Source: Erythroxylum novogranatense (lineage: Eukaryota; Streptophyta; Magnoliopsida; Malpighiales; Erythroxylaceae). From it: DNA of 64,000 nucleotides. The position numbers and the translations under genes were made by a program. The notes beneath the pieces are model-generated. The model did no database searches and was not told where the DNA came from. It saw only the letters and a program-made list of their open reading frames with translations. The stretch is from NCBI GenBank assembly GCA_029891385.1, contig CM057228.1:64486523-64550522 (forward strand), in the 5' to 3' direction. The stretch's first letter is position 1. Each line of letters begins with the position of its first letter. This document shows, one piece after another, positions 45,580-56,834 of this stretch.

Positions 45580-47200
45580 CCACTTTTGCATCCGTTTGCT
45601 TTTCAACTCCGTCTGTTTTACTTCTTTAAATGCCGCTTAGGAGTTAAATCGCTTTTGCTTTCTCTACTATTCAACTTTCGCCTGCTTTTCTTCTTTCCTC
45701 TCGCTTTTCAACTTAAATGCCTTTTCAACTCCCTCTCCTGTTCAATTCCATCTGCTTTTCAATAGCTTCCCTCTCTTTTTCTGCGTCTGTTTTTCATCGT
45801 CTGCTATCTCATCATTATTTCTACTTCAACAATCCAAAACTCTAGCATATCTGTACACAACCTACAGAAGTACCTTATAGACAAGGACACTTCAGAGTCT
45901 TACCCAAAAACTGATTCACACATTATGAATGACTACAAGAAAGATAAACATTGTTACAATCTTCCTATTGTTCATTCCGCCATTTTCCATACATAAGTCA
46001 ACACATGAGCCATGTTTGTTGTTTTTTTGCCAAGGTGTTGAAGAATTTCCATTAGATTATCTGTGCAGTATCATCTCATTTTGCTTGTGTCTGCTTTTGC
46101 TTGCGTCTACTTTTGCTTCCGTCTGCTTTTCAACTGCCATCTCCTTTTCTTCTTTCGTCTACTTTTCAACTTCCGTCTGCGTCTGTTTTTCATCGTCTCA
46201 TTGTCTCATCATTATTTCTACTTCAACGATCCAAAACTCTAGCATATCAGACACAACCCATGAAGTACCTTATAGACAAGGACACTTGAGTCTTACCCAA
46301 AACCGATTCACACATTATGAATGACTACAAGAAAGATAAACATTGTTACAATCTTCCTATTGTTCTTTCCGCATTTTTCCACATAAGTCAACACATGAGC
46401 CATGTTTGTTGTTTTTCACCAAGGTGTTCAAGAATTTCCATTAGATTATCATCGATGATCGCCTCGTTTTGCTTGCCTCTGCTTTTGCTTGCCTCTGCTT
46501 TTGCTTTCGCCCGCTTTTGCTTAAAATCGCTTTTGTTCCGTCTTCTTTTCAACTCGCCATCTCCTTTTCTTCTTTCGCCTCGCTTTTCACCTTCCGTCGC
46601 TTTCCGACTTCGTCTTATTTTGCCGCTTCGCTTCGCCTCATTCTTTCCACCATTTTTCCACAGATCACCAACAGATGACCCTTGTTTGTCATTTTTCGCC
46701 AAGGTGTTGAAGATTTTCCATTAGATTATCTATCCAAGATAACAACCGCTTTTGCTTTCGCTCTACTTTTGAACTTTTCTTCTTTTTCGCTCGCCACCTT
46801 CCAAATGCGGCTCTGTCTTTTTCATCGCTCTCTTGTCTCATCATTATTTCTACTTCAACGATCCAAAACTCTAGCATAAGAAGGCGTAATGCAGACTTCG
46901 ATATGAGGAGATTTATCATAAATTGCAAAGCTGCTACTTCACCACCGGCATCCTCTTTCCTTGTACATATATTTTTCTCATGTCAGAAAGGAACTCCTCT
47001 GCTCCACAGATCAGTCAACAGATGACCCTTGTTTGTCATTTTTTTGCCAAGGTATTGAAGATTTTCCATTAGATTATCTATCCAGTATAACAACTGCTTT
47101 TGCTTTTGTCTACTTTTGAACTTCCATCCGTTTTTCTTCTTTCGTCTGCTTTTCAACCTCTTACTACTTCAACTCATTTTTGCTTCTTTCAGCTTGCTCT
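45580..47200. repeat. Complex tandem repeat of about 397 bp and shorter modules
   Basis: ATCCAAAACTCTAGCAT recurs at about 45830, 46227 and 46860. A second module (CCAAGGTGTTGAAGA followed by TTTCCATTAGATTATC) recurs near 46035, 46420, 46700 and 47050. CGTCTG-type units, often decayed to CGCTT, lie between them. Apparent open frames here are by-products of the repeats. Confidence 0.65.
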
Positions 47201-47900
47201 TGTTCTTCTTCATTTAAAACAGTTCAGTTGATGTCATTTCCAACTCCGATTAAATTTCACTTACCAATTCCCTATGTCTTCTTCGAGTATGCGAATTGAC
47301 AAATCCTTCTTCGAAAACATGTAACCCCCAAAATCTAGAAAGCAGATATCGAGACGTCTTTTCGTTATATCCAATAATCTTCTAACTGCTATAATAATGT
47401 CAAATACTACCAATAACGTATTGCAGAAGTAAACAAACATAAGATCAAAACATAGATTGACGTTTCAATTGATAGCTGAGCTATGTTTTTGCCTATATCT
47501 AGGAAAATCATTTTAGTATCGCCCTTATTTAATACCACGCATAAATACATCACATTCTCCATTCCACAAAGATAGCAATAGTCAAGGTTACTTCTTCTAT
47601 TTCAACAAACAAAGAACGACCGTTCAGATCAGTAATCGATTCTTTTCTCGATTACTTTTTTCATCCTTATTTTTTCAATTTATAATGTCAACAAAACCCT
47701 TTCTTTATCTTTACGCGACATTTTTTATAGGTTCCCTCCTTATTCTGTGGTGCATTTTGCCTCGCCAACCTTCGTCTGATTCTTCCTTCTCAATAAAGTT
47801 GTGAAATAATTATCACATTTGTTGAGGTTGGCTTCTTTGTTGTCCCATATTGATTGGGTGTGGGTTCGGGAGGTCTAAATTCCTAACAACATTTATACAC
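47201..47900. repeat. Diverged copy of the sequence upstream of Helitron B
   Basis: 47320-47480 matches 27283-27450 and 47690-47770 matches the 151-bp unit at 27806-28030. The Helitron coding region does not follow. A different small ORF does. Confidence 0.6.
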
Positions 47901-47916
47901 CAATTTCGTTATTTTA

Positions 47917-48183
47917 ATGCCAGATATGAATTCCAACTATTTCTAGCGCAAAAGATATTTTAAAAATGCCATAAAGGAGACAAATGATCGTCAAAATCAG
48001 CTAGATGAGTTACTTATCCAATACCATGCGCGGAATAAAAAGGTACATAGTAGTTCAGATGCACTTCGCTACGTCGAGATGTATGAAACTAGTCGAATGA
48101 TAAAGATGGCCAACGATCTCAAAGAAGTAAACTTCGAGACTAGGAAATCTTATGAAGCCCACATTAAAAAACTTATAGATTAA
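47917..48183 (+). pseudogene. Small unidentified ORF with one internal stop
   Basis: I do not recognise this gene. ATG 47917 (or 47926 in the same frame) leads to an in-frame TAG at 47944, then 78 open codons to TAA 48181. The peptide is hydrophilic and looks helical (for example RQNQLDELLIQYHARNKK and YETSRMIKMANDLKEV), with no membrane segment, signal peptide or cysteine pattern. The TAG fits a changed CAG. A GGTATC stretch like a splice donor follows the stop, as in the first Helitron B exon. It could be a captured exon, a variant Helitron leader exon or chance. Confidence 0.35.
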
Positions 48184-48429
48184 GGTATCTTTATACTGCA
48201 GATGTCAGTAGTACACATGTAAACTATTTTTATCTTATCTGAAAAAAAGTCATTTAATCTTAGTTCTTCTTCATGTTAAATTTTGCCCTGTGTATAAATT
48301 CACTGGGCACTTTCACTGCGCATTTGCACAGTGTTAACCTGCTAGTATACTCCAACCATTATCATCGACTTGAAATCCCTTGTTGGCACCCTAATAAACC
48401 CCGCAAATAATCATCATCAATTGCCTTCG

Positions 48430-49229
48430 TCGATTGCTTTTAATTTTTAATAAAGATTATGAATAATTTAATTCAACATTATATTTATATATTTAATAAA
48501 TTAAAATTAATTATTAATAAAATTATGAATAATTGAATTTTATTTAATTTTATATTTAAATTATATATAATTAAATTTAAAATATATAAATATTCAAATA
48601 AAATTTGATTTAATAATTAAAATATATTTCAAATAAATATTAATTTATAAATAAAATTTTAATTGTTAAATTATTTATTTTATTAAAATAACATAATTTT
48701 ATTAATAATTTGTAAATAAATATTATATAAATGATTAAATAAATTTATTTAATTAAAATAATTTATTTTTAAGTTTTACGAATTTAATTATTATCGGTGA
48801 TAAAATAAAAATACATTAACATTAACAACCAAATAGGTTTTGTTTTTATTTGAAAGAAAAACATAAACAAAAATAAATTAAACAAATTATTAACATTAAT
48901 TGAATATTTATTGACAAAAGTTTTCATCATGACAAGTAAAATATTAGTTACCAACATATGTTTTGTCACAATTATAATTAATTCTCTCCAAAATTATGTT
49001 GGCACCAAATTTCATTGGCTTTTAGTGACAAAACTTATAGTGATAAAATAAAATTTAACATTATTAATATATTAATAGTGACAATTAAACTGTGAAAGAT
49101 ATTAAATTATCACAATTACCATTGTATTAGTGACAAAAATATAAATTATCACAGATAATCTAAACAATAGTGTCAATCAATTGTCTTAGCACTAAAAAAT
49201 ATCATATTTGTGATGCTAGAAATAGTTAG
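48430..49229. other. Very AT-rich block with repeated GTGACAAA-type motifs
   Basis: 48430-48780 is mostly A and T with TAAAATTAAT-like words. 48780-49229 repeats AGTGATAAAATAAAA and TAGTGACAAAA several times, which could mark a decayed DNA transposon, but I cannot define terminal repeats. No gene was seen. Confidence 0.4.
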
Positions 49230-49453
49230 TGTAACACCCCACTCCCGCGTGACCCGAACTAGACATCGTTAGTGATATCCAAGTCCGTGCCAAGTCAGGG
49301 TGGCGTGCTATATCAGTCAGTCAGGCGAAACTCAGTATAAATATTTATATTGGTATTTTAAAACATTCATTCACGCGGAAAACAGAAGACAACTTGAGGC
49401 CACGGTAAAAGGAAGCATTTTCAGTTATTACAAAATCAAATAATAATTCTCAT

Positions 49454-52172
49454 CAGAATATCCCGTCACCGATGGATGGGTGCGATTCAATTCATTCGTA
49501 TTTTGCATACGTGTTTTGCATATGCATTCATAGCCCCTGCATTGTTGATAAATGTTCATAATTGCACAAGTATATGTATGTACATGCAAGAATGACAGAT
49601 TTCCGACTTGATTGTGAAATTGGAGATTTTGTAAATTTAAAGGTTAATTGTGCTTTAAGTAGTGACTTGGAATGTTAAATTGAATTTTAGAGATTTGAAT
49701 TATGAAATTGTAGTGTAGGATTATGTAATTTATATTTTTGGGGATTTATAGAAATTTTTCTAGAATTTTCGGAGCATCGGGTCTGGACTGGAAAAATGGC
49801 TTAGTGACTGATTAATTATGATTCCGGTTCCGAATTTGATTGAAATTTGATAGGAGGTAATTTGAATTATGATTTGAGGAATTAGGGTATGAACCATTGG
49901 AATTCGGGAGACATTAGAATTAGAAATTGGATCGAGGTTGTTCGGATTGGACTTGTGGCAATTTCATTTACCAAACAACCCTTCTCCTTTGAAAGTGATC
50001 CACGATACTTGTCTTCTTCCCTTGAAAGAAATTTGCTTTGTTTTCCTTCTTCTTTGCGTGGATCTCCTCTTGGATTTGCTTCTTGCTTTCTTCTTGCAAG
50101 TTAATCCTTCTTTTATCCTTGATCATTCACCCTTTGGCTTGGGATTGAAAGAAGAAAATGGAGTTTGGGTTGTAATGGGAGTAAACCGTGGATGAGCTTA
50201 GGTTTGGGGATTTGAGTTTGCTTGGTGATTTTCAAAGGGGTTTAAAGCTTTAAATCAAGTAAGTTTATACTCCTTTGTGTTTTGCATAGTTTAATTTAAG
50301 CACGGAATTAAGGTATAAATTGTTTGAGAATTTAGAAACTTTCGGATGAGATAGATTTTAAGGAAAATGTGGATTTCGATTTGGGTAATTGTGGTATAAT
50401 AATTATTTGGTGGGTTTGAAGTTAGGAATGATTTGTGTTAAGTATAGAAAGTTGATTTGGAGTGTTTAGAATGGAAAGGATTGGAGTTGAACTGAAAAAT
50501 CTGGGAATTTCTGGGTTTTCTGGGCGTGTCTGCGATTGCACGCCGCGGCGCACGAAGAACATGCCGAGGCGAGCAAGGCAGCGCTGCACGTTGCGACGAG
50601 CTTGGAGGTGCGCCACGGACAGAAGGAGAGGCCCTCATCGCGACGTTCGCAATGCGTACGCCGTGGCGAAGAAGGAATTGTTCACCGCGGCGAGGCGTAC
50701 GGACGCCGCGGCATAGGCGTAGAGAAAGGAGCTCGCCGCGGCGAGGAGGGCCAATTTCCGAAAATATGATTTATGAGGTTTTGAATTTTGGGATTTAGGA
50801 ATTTAATAATTCAATTAGATATGGATTGATTTCAATTTGGAGACTATGAATTCGAGATTTAATTCGGTGGTTCTCAAAAGGGGATGGCAATTGAATAGTG
50901 AATTTGACTCTAATTTACAGATAATTCCTATGTCTTAAAATTTGACTTTGGAGGATATAGAACTTAGCCAATTGACTTATGGTATTAGAAATTGCTATGG
51001 ATTAGTATGACAGTGCGGAATTGAGATAATCAGGATTAGGGTCGGAAATGTCATAACATGCATAGTACAACATTCCTTTGAGACATCAGCACTTCTGATT
51101 ATTAAAATTGGTACAATTAGTAAAATTCGGATATTCTGATTATTGTAGAGGCTCAAGTGGAGCGTCGATCCTCTGACGTAGCAAAGACTTTCCGACAGTA
51201 GCTCGGAAGTTTAGAGGTGAGTAACCTAGTTGGTTCCTCAATCTCTGGTGTGTTAAATGCTTTGTGTGAACTATCTGTGAGTATGATTGAGTGTTTTGCA
51301 TGAGTATGTTCTTATGAATTGTGAATGCATGCTAGGCATGAATAGAAATCGGTAATTGACAACAGGATGGAGCACATTCAGTCTGAGCTATATGCTCATC
51401 TATTGTGAAATTGTGAAAAGGGAATAGTGCATACCCAGAGGGCTCTCCTATCCCTAGTGCACGTGGGCAGTAGTGCATACCTAGAGGGCTCTCCTACCCC
51501 CGAAAACGCGATTTTTGTGTGATGTGTGATGTGCCCAGAAATGGGATAATAATGACGCCCAGTCACAACACTAAAATGAAATGGAAATCATTATGCATTC
51601 AGTAAGTGATTGTGCTGTGATTGTGCAATTGGTTAAAGGTAAATGTGTGATAATTGTTGAGTAAATTTATGACTGTGATTCTGAATATGATATTGTGTTG
51701 TTTTGTACGCAATTTTGCGTAGTGTATGAATTGAGTGAATCATCGATGATGGTTACTCATTGAGTTCGCAAACTCACCCAAAATTGCAACTATTTTTTTC
51801 AGGACAGCGTTAGTGACTCCTACTCCAGATAGTGAGACTTTTCCTGCTGTATGAGTGCCGACGAGAGGAGCATGGCCCACAGGTTGGTTAGTTGGGATAT
51901 TTTGGGAGGATGATCTAGTTAGGAGTTATGTTAATCCCTTTTGGATCTGTACAGTTATAATCGGATAGAAGTGTGAACTCATGATTTTAAGAAATGAAAT
52001 GAGAAGTACTCTTTGGTGTCACAATTTAGTGAATGTGATCTTACTGCTTTAGTATATTGATGCCATGAGGTTTATATAATTGATCGTATCGTAGTGCACC
52101 CTCATCGTAGGGTATGTATCGGTATGACCTACGGGCATCTCGGTGTATACTCTACGGTAAGGGGGCGCTACA
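49454..52172 (+). repeat. 5' LTR of chromovirus
   Basis: It is about 2.72 kb and includes a GC-rich island (50520-50760), a direct repeat around AGTGCATACC (51427 and 51472), and the intron-like module 51217-51802. The first seven bases are altered. Confidence 0.85.
51217..51802 (+). other. Intron-like module in chromovirus 5' LTR
   Basis: The donor TTAGAG|GTGAGT and the acceptor TATTTTTTTCAG|G lie 586 bp apart. The 3' LTR repeats them at 58614-59198. The LARD LTRs have the same pair 799-806 bp apart. Confidence 0.5.
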
Positions 52173-52176
52173 TTGG

Positions 52177-52188
52177 TGGTATCAGAGC
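52177..52188 (+). other. Primer binding site of chromovirus
   Basis: TGGTATCAGAGC lies four bases after the 5' LTR and is complementary to initiator tRNA-Met. Confidence 0.9.
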
Positions 52189-52261
52189 ATGGTTTGGCAT
52201 CTTTTGGGCATAGTGTCTCTTAGGCTTGAATCCATATAAGAAAAGCAGAAATTGATCAAGT

Positions 52262-53250
52262 TTGTGGTTTTGTTATAGGTCATCCGTCTTTGGTGATCAG
52301 GTAGAACACTCAGCTGACCAAGGATCAGTCGGAGCGAGTAGGGAGTCTTCTGTGCCTTTGTGTGAGGAGCAACCTCCAATAGTTCCCATGAGACGGGAGA
52401 GGAGGTATGATCGTCTGCGTAAGCAGGGAGCTGTGGATTTCTATGGCAGCACAGACCCTACTGAGGTTGAGGGGTGATTGGAGAGGACCGACAGAGTCCT
52501 AGATCAGATGGACTGCGACCCTGAGGAGCGTTTTGATTATGCTGTCTCTTTGCTACAGGGTCCAGCTTATCATTGGTGGAAGACTGTTCCGGGTAGTTCC
52601 ACCAGACCTTGTGTTTTGACTTGGGCAGATTTTCTGAGAGCTTTTTGGGATAACTATATGCCCAAGGTCTATATGGAAATGAAGATGTAGGAGTTCTTTG
52701 AGCTGAGACAGGGGACGATGTCAGTGGTCGATTATGAGGTCAGATTTAATGAGCTGTCAGCGTATGCTTTTGTTCTGATTGCCTCCGAGGCTGATAGGTG
52801 CTAGAGATTCGAGGGAGGGCTTAATCTGGAGATTCGTACCCGGTTAGCCCGGTCTGATATGGGCACCTTTGTGGAGCTTAGAGCAGCTGCAGTAAGGATT
52901 GAGCAACTCTTGAGACAGAGTCGGGCTGAGATTGGTCAGGGATCTAGGAGCAAGAGATCTAGTGACAGTCAGGGCAGCTCTGGTAGGAGCTTTAGCAGAC
53001 GCCTGTGAGCGTGTTCAGATTTTTGGGAGGTCAGGCGACCTGGTTCTATTTGAGGGGGAGATTTGGGCAGTCTGGTAGTAGTAGTGGCAGTGGTAGAGGC
53101 TCCGGCCAGCTTCCTCCGTTGTGTGAGTTTTGTGAGAGGAGGCATAGTGGAGAGTGCTGGAGGTTTATTGGAGCTTGTCTGAGATGTGGCTCTATGGAGC
53201 ATCAGATCCGGCATTGTCCAGAGATTTTGGGACCTCAGTCTGCTTCGAGT
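52262..53250 (+). pseudogene. Chromovirus gag (degenerate)
   Basis: The capsid-like region reads AYHWWKTVPG and TWADFLRAFWDNYMP (about 52565-52665), the retrotransposon gag core. It is followed after stops at 52475 and 52688 by a Gly/Ser-rich stretch. A CCHC knuckle with spacing C-X2-C-X4-H-X4-C is intact at about 53176-53217, preceded by a second Cys/His cluster (CEFCERRHSGEC). It is not translatable as one protein. Confidence 0.85.
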
Positions 53251-53460
53251 GGGAGAGTCGGTAGTAGACGACGATGCGGTGGCTGTCATGTGCTAGACCT
53301 GGATTCAGGGGCCGAGGTAGAGCCCGAGGTAGAGCTGGAGATTCCTTTGTGGGGTCTGAGAGTCGTGGCGCCATCGGCCCCTGTGCCGTGGTCTATGCCA
53401 TGACCAGGCGGGAGGCCCAGATTCTCTGATGGGGTTGCAGTTTTATACGCTCTCGATATT

Positions 53461-55260
53461 GAGGTTTATGCATTGATAGATCCGTGGTCTCGCGATTCTT
53501 TTATTGCACCGCATGTGGCATGTAGATTGCATGTGGATAGGGAGATGTTGCAGTGTGGGCTAGTGGTGAGTACGCCTCTAGGTAGTACTACAGTTCTGGG
53601 AGAGGTCTGCAAGAGGTGTCCGATCATGATTGATCAGTCGGAGTTGAGTGCAGACCTGATTGTGTTGCCCCTTCGAGAGATAGATTTGATTTTGGGATGG
53701 GTGGCTCCTTTGCATATAGGGCTATCATGGATTGTTATACCAAGGAGGTCGTGTTAGAGTCTCCTGGTCAGCCTAGGGCTGTATTTCGAGGTGTTAGTCA
53801 GGCAGTGCCAGCCAGGATGATTTCGTTTATGAGTGCTCTGAGGTTTATGCGAGGTGGTTGTGAGGCCTATTTGGCGCATGTAGTGGATTCCAGAGTACAG
53901 CAGAGTTTCTAGTAAGTTCCCGTGGTCAGGGAATTTCCAGATGTGTTTCCCAAGGAGTTACCAGGTTTGCCGCCGGATCAGGAGATAGAGTTTGAGATTG
54001 ACCTCGTTCTAGGTACTGCTCCTATATCGATACCTCCGTATAGGATGGAACCGGTGGAACTGAGGGAGCTTAAGGCTCAGCTGCAAGAATTGTTGGATAA
54101 TGGGTTCATCAAGCCGAGTGTTTCGCCGTGGGGAGCTCCGGTGTTGTTTGTGAAGAAGAAGGACGGGACGTTGAGGCTGTGCATCGATTATAGGCAGCTG
54201 AATCGGGTTACAGTTAAGAATAAGTACCCACTACCTAGGATCGATGATTTATTTGATCAGTTGTAGGGAGCTCAGGTGTTTACCAAGTTGGATTTGAGAC
54301 CGGATACTATCAGTTGAGGATCGCAGAGGCCGATATGCCTAAGAGTGCTTTCAGGAGCAGGTATGGGCATTTCTAGTTCTTAGTAATGTCGTTCGGGTTG
54401 ACTAATGCCCCGACAGCCTTCATGGCTTTGATGAATAAAGTCTTTAAGCCTTACCTGGATTAGTTCGTGATCGTATTTATCGATGATATTTTGGCATACT
54501 CGAGGAGTAGGCAGGAGCATGCGGAGCATTTACGGATAGTGCTACAGATTATGAGGGATGGACAGTTGTATGCCAAATTCACTAAGTGTGAATTTTGGCT
54601 GGATGAGGTGGTGTTTTTAGGCCACATTGTATCTGGTGAGGGTATCCGGGTGGATCCTCACAAGATTGAGGCAGTGAGGAGTTGAGAGATTCCGAGGAAT
54701 GTGTCAAAGTTAAGTAGTTTCCTCGGATTGGCAGGATATTACCAGAGGTTTATCGAGGGGTTTTCTGTGATCTCAGCCCCTTTGAAAAAACTTCTGAGGA
54801 AGAGTGTGGCCTTCAGATGGACAGATGAGTGCCAGAGGAGTTTCGAGGAGCTGATACATCGGTTGACTACGGCGTCGGTGTTAGCCTTGCCATCTGGAGC
54901 AGGAGGTTTCGAGATTTTCAGTGATGCTTCGCAGCAGGGTTTAGGCTGTGTGCTGATGCAACATGGGAGAGTTATAGCGTATGCCTCGAGGCAGTTGAGA
55001 TCCCATGAGATTAATTATCCTGTGCATGACTTGGAGTTAGCAGCAGTTGTGTTTGCTTTGAAGATCTGAAGACATTATTTGTATGGGGAGACGTTCCAGA
55101 TCTTCACCGATCATAAGAGTTTGCGATATTTGTTGAGTCAGCGAGAGCTGAATCTGAGGCAGAGGAGATGGTTAGAGTTACTTAAGGATTACGACTGCAC
55201 TATTGAGTACCACCCAGGGAAGGACAATGTGGTGGCTGATGCTTTAAGTAGGAGATCGCA
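53461..55260 (+). pseudogene. Chromovirus protease, reverse transcriptase and RNase H (degenerate)
   Basis: The protease-like region reads ALIDPWSRDSFIA, so the glycine after the catalytic Asp-Pro is replaced by Trp. RT starts near 53922 ([15 protein letters not shown]) and keeps [20 protein letters not shown] and the catalytic VFIDDIL box near 54472. RNase H has [16 protein letters not shown] near 54917 and [11 protein letters not shown] near 55100. Stops at 54264, 54374, 54461, 54683 and 55067 and a frameshift near 54300 break the frame. Most of these stops fit CAG-to-TAG or TGG-to-TGA. Confidence 0.9.
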
Positions 55261-56820
55261 TGGTAGTGCAGCTCAGATTCAGGTTTCAAGGTTGCCGTGT
55301 TTAGTTCAGTTGAGAGCTCTTAATGTGCAGATGGATTTGAGTCAGGATGGAGCTCTGATTGCTACTTTGAGGCTGAGGCCAGTGCTGCAGGATCGGATCA
55401 GGAGAGTTCAGGATCAGGATCCAGTACTGGTGAGATTGATTGATAGAGTCAGATCTGGATGGTTGTCTGAGTTTGAGCTGAGAGATGGTACTTTGTGGAT
55501 GGGTCAGAGGTTGTGTGTTCCGAATGTAGAGGACCTGAGGCGAGAGATCTTGGAGGAGGCTCATTTGGCTACTTATGCCATGCATCCTGGTGTCACCAAG
55601 ATGTATCGCACTCTTAAGTTACATTTCTGGTGGCCAGGTATGAAGAGGCATGTGGCGGAGTATGTTTATCGGTATCTGACGTGCCAACAGGTTAAGGCTG
55701 AGCACTAGGCCCCAGTGGGGAGATTGCATTCGTTACCCATTCCAGAGTGGAAATGGGAGCGCATTACGATGGACTTTATTATGGGGTTGCCTAGGACGTC
55801 GAGGCAGCATGATGCGATCTAGGTCATAGTGGATCGGTTGACTAAATCGGCTCACTTCTTGCCAGTGAGGGAGAGTTATACCCTTGATCAGTTGGCCCAG
55901 AAGTATGTAGCAGAGATTGTGCGACTGCATGGGGTCCCGAGATCGATAGTGTCGCATGGGATCCTGTGTTTACTTCGAGGTTACTGAGGAGTTTGCGATC
56001 GGCTATGGGTTCGAGGTTGAACTTCAACCTGCGCTTCATCCTCGCATGATGGGCGAGTGAGAGGACTATTGATCGCTGAGGATATGTTGAGAGCTGTGTA
56101 TTGGAGTTCGAGGTGCATGGGATCAGTATTTGCCTCTGGTAGAGTTTGCTTATAATAATCAGTACCAAAGTAGCATTGGGATGGCACCGTATGAGGCGTT
56201 ATATGGACGACCGTGCAGATCGCCTCTTTACTGGGACGAAGAGGGTATGAGGATGTTAGAGGGTCCCGAGTTGATCCAGATCTGATGGATAAGGCAGATT
56301 GATTGAGTCGCTCGGGACAAAGCGTAAGAGTTATGTGGATCAGCATCGGAGAGAGATGGAGTATGCTGTAGGTGATAGAGTGTTCCTCAGAGTGTCTCTG
56401 TGGAGAGGAGTTCTCAGATTTGGCCGAAAGGGCAAGTTGAGTCCTTGGTATATCGGTTCATATGAGATTATTGAGAGGATTGGACTGTTGGCCTATAGAT
56501 TGGCTTTGTCGAGTGAGATGTCCCAGTTGCATGATATGTTTCATGTGAGCATGCTCTAGAGATATCGATCTGACCCGACTCATGTAATTCCGGCTCAGGA
56601 GATCGAGATAGCTAGTGGTCTGAGTTATGTGGAGGAGCCCGTGCAGATTATTGGATCGCGGGTCAAGCAGTTGAGATCCAGGGTGATTCCATTGGTGAAA
56701 GTCTTTTGGAAGAACCATTTGACCAAGGAGGCGACTTGGGAGACTGAGGAGCACATGAGGAGGCAGTACCCTCATCTGTTCGATCAGTCAGGTAAGAAAA
56801 TTTCGAGACGAAATTTTTGT
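55261..56820 (+). pseudogene. Chromovirus integrase with C-terminal chromodomain (degenerate)
   Basis: The zinc-binding region reads [20 protein letters not shown] then [10 protein letters not shown], where one expected Cys of the HHCC set is Tyr. The core starts MDFIMGLP and continues VDRLTKSAHFLPV. The second catalytic Asp of the usual IVSD box is His (IVSH). MAPYEALYG lies near 56180. The chromodomain near 56640-56780 reads EEPVQIIGSRVKQLRSR then VFWKNH and ATWETEE. Stops lie at 55706, 55818, 55985 and 56557. A chromodomain is known to guide integration to particular chromatin, but this copy cannot encode it whole. Confidence 0.88.
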
Positions 56821-56821
56821 T

Positions 56822-56834
56822 AGGAGGGGAGAAT
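56822..56834 (+). other. Polypurine tract of chromovirus
   Basis: AGGAGGGGAGAAT lies directly before the 3' LTR and matches the LARD tract. Confidence 0.9.

Noticed and set aside
50462..50798. Arg/Ala-rich open frames in the chromovirus LTR (also 57880-58166).
   Set aside because: They come from a GC-rich LTR island, are open in all three forward frames and change between the two LTRs.
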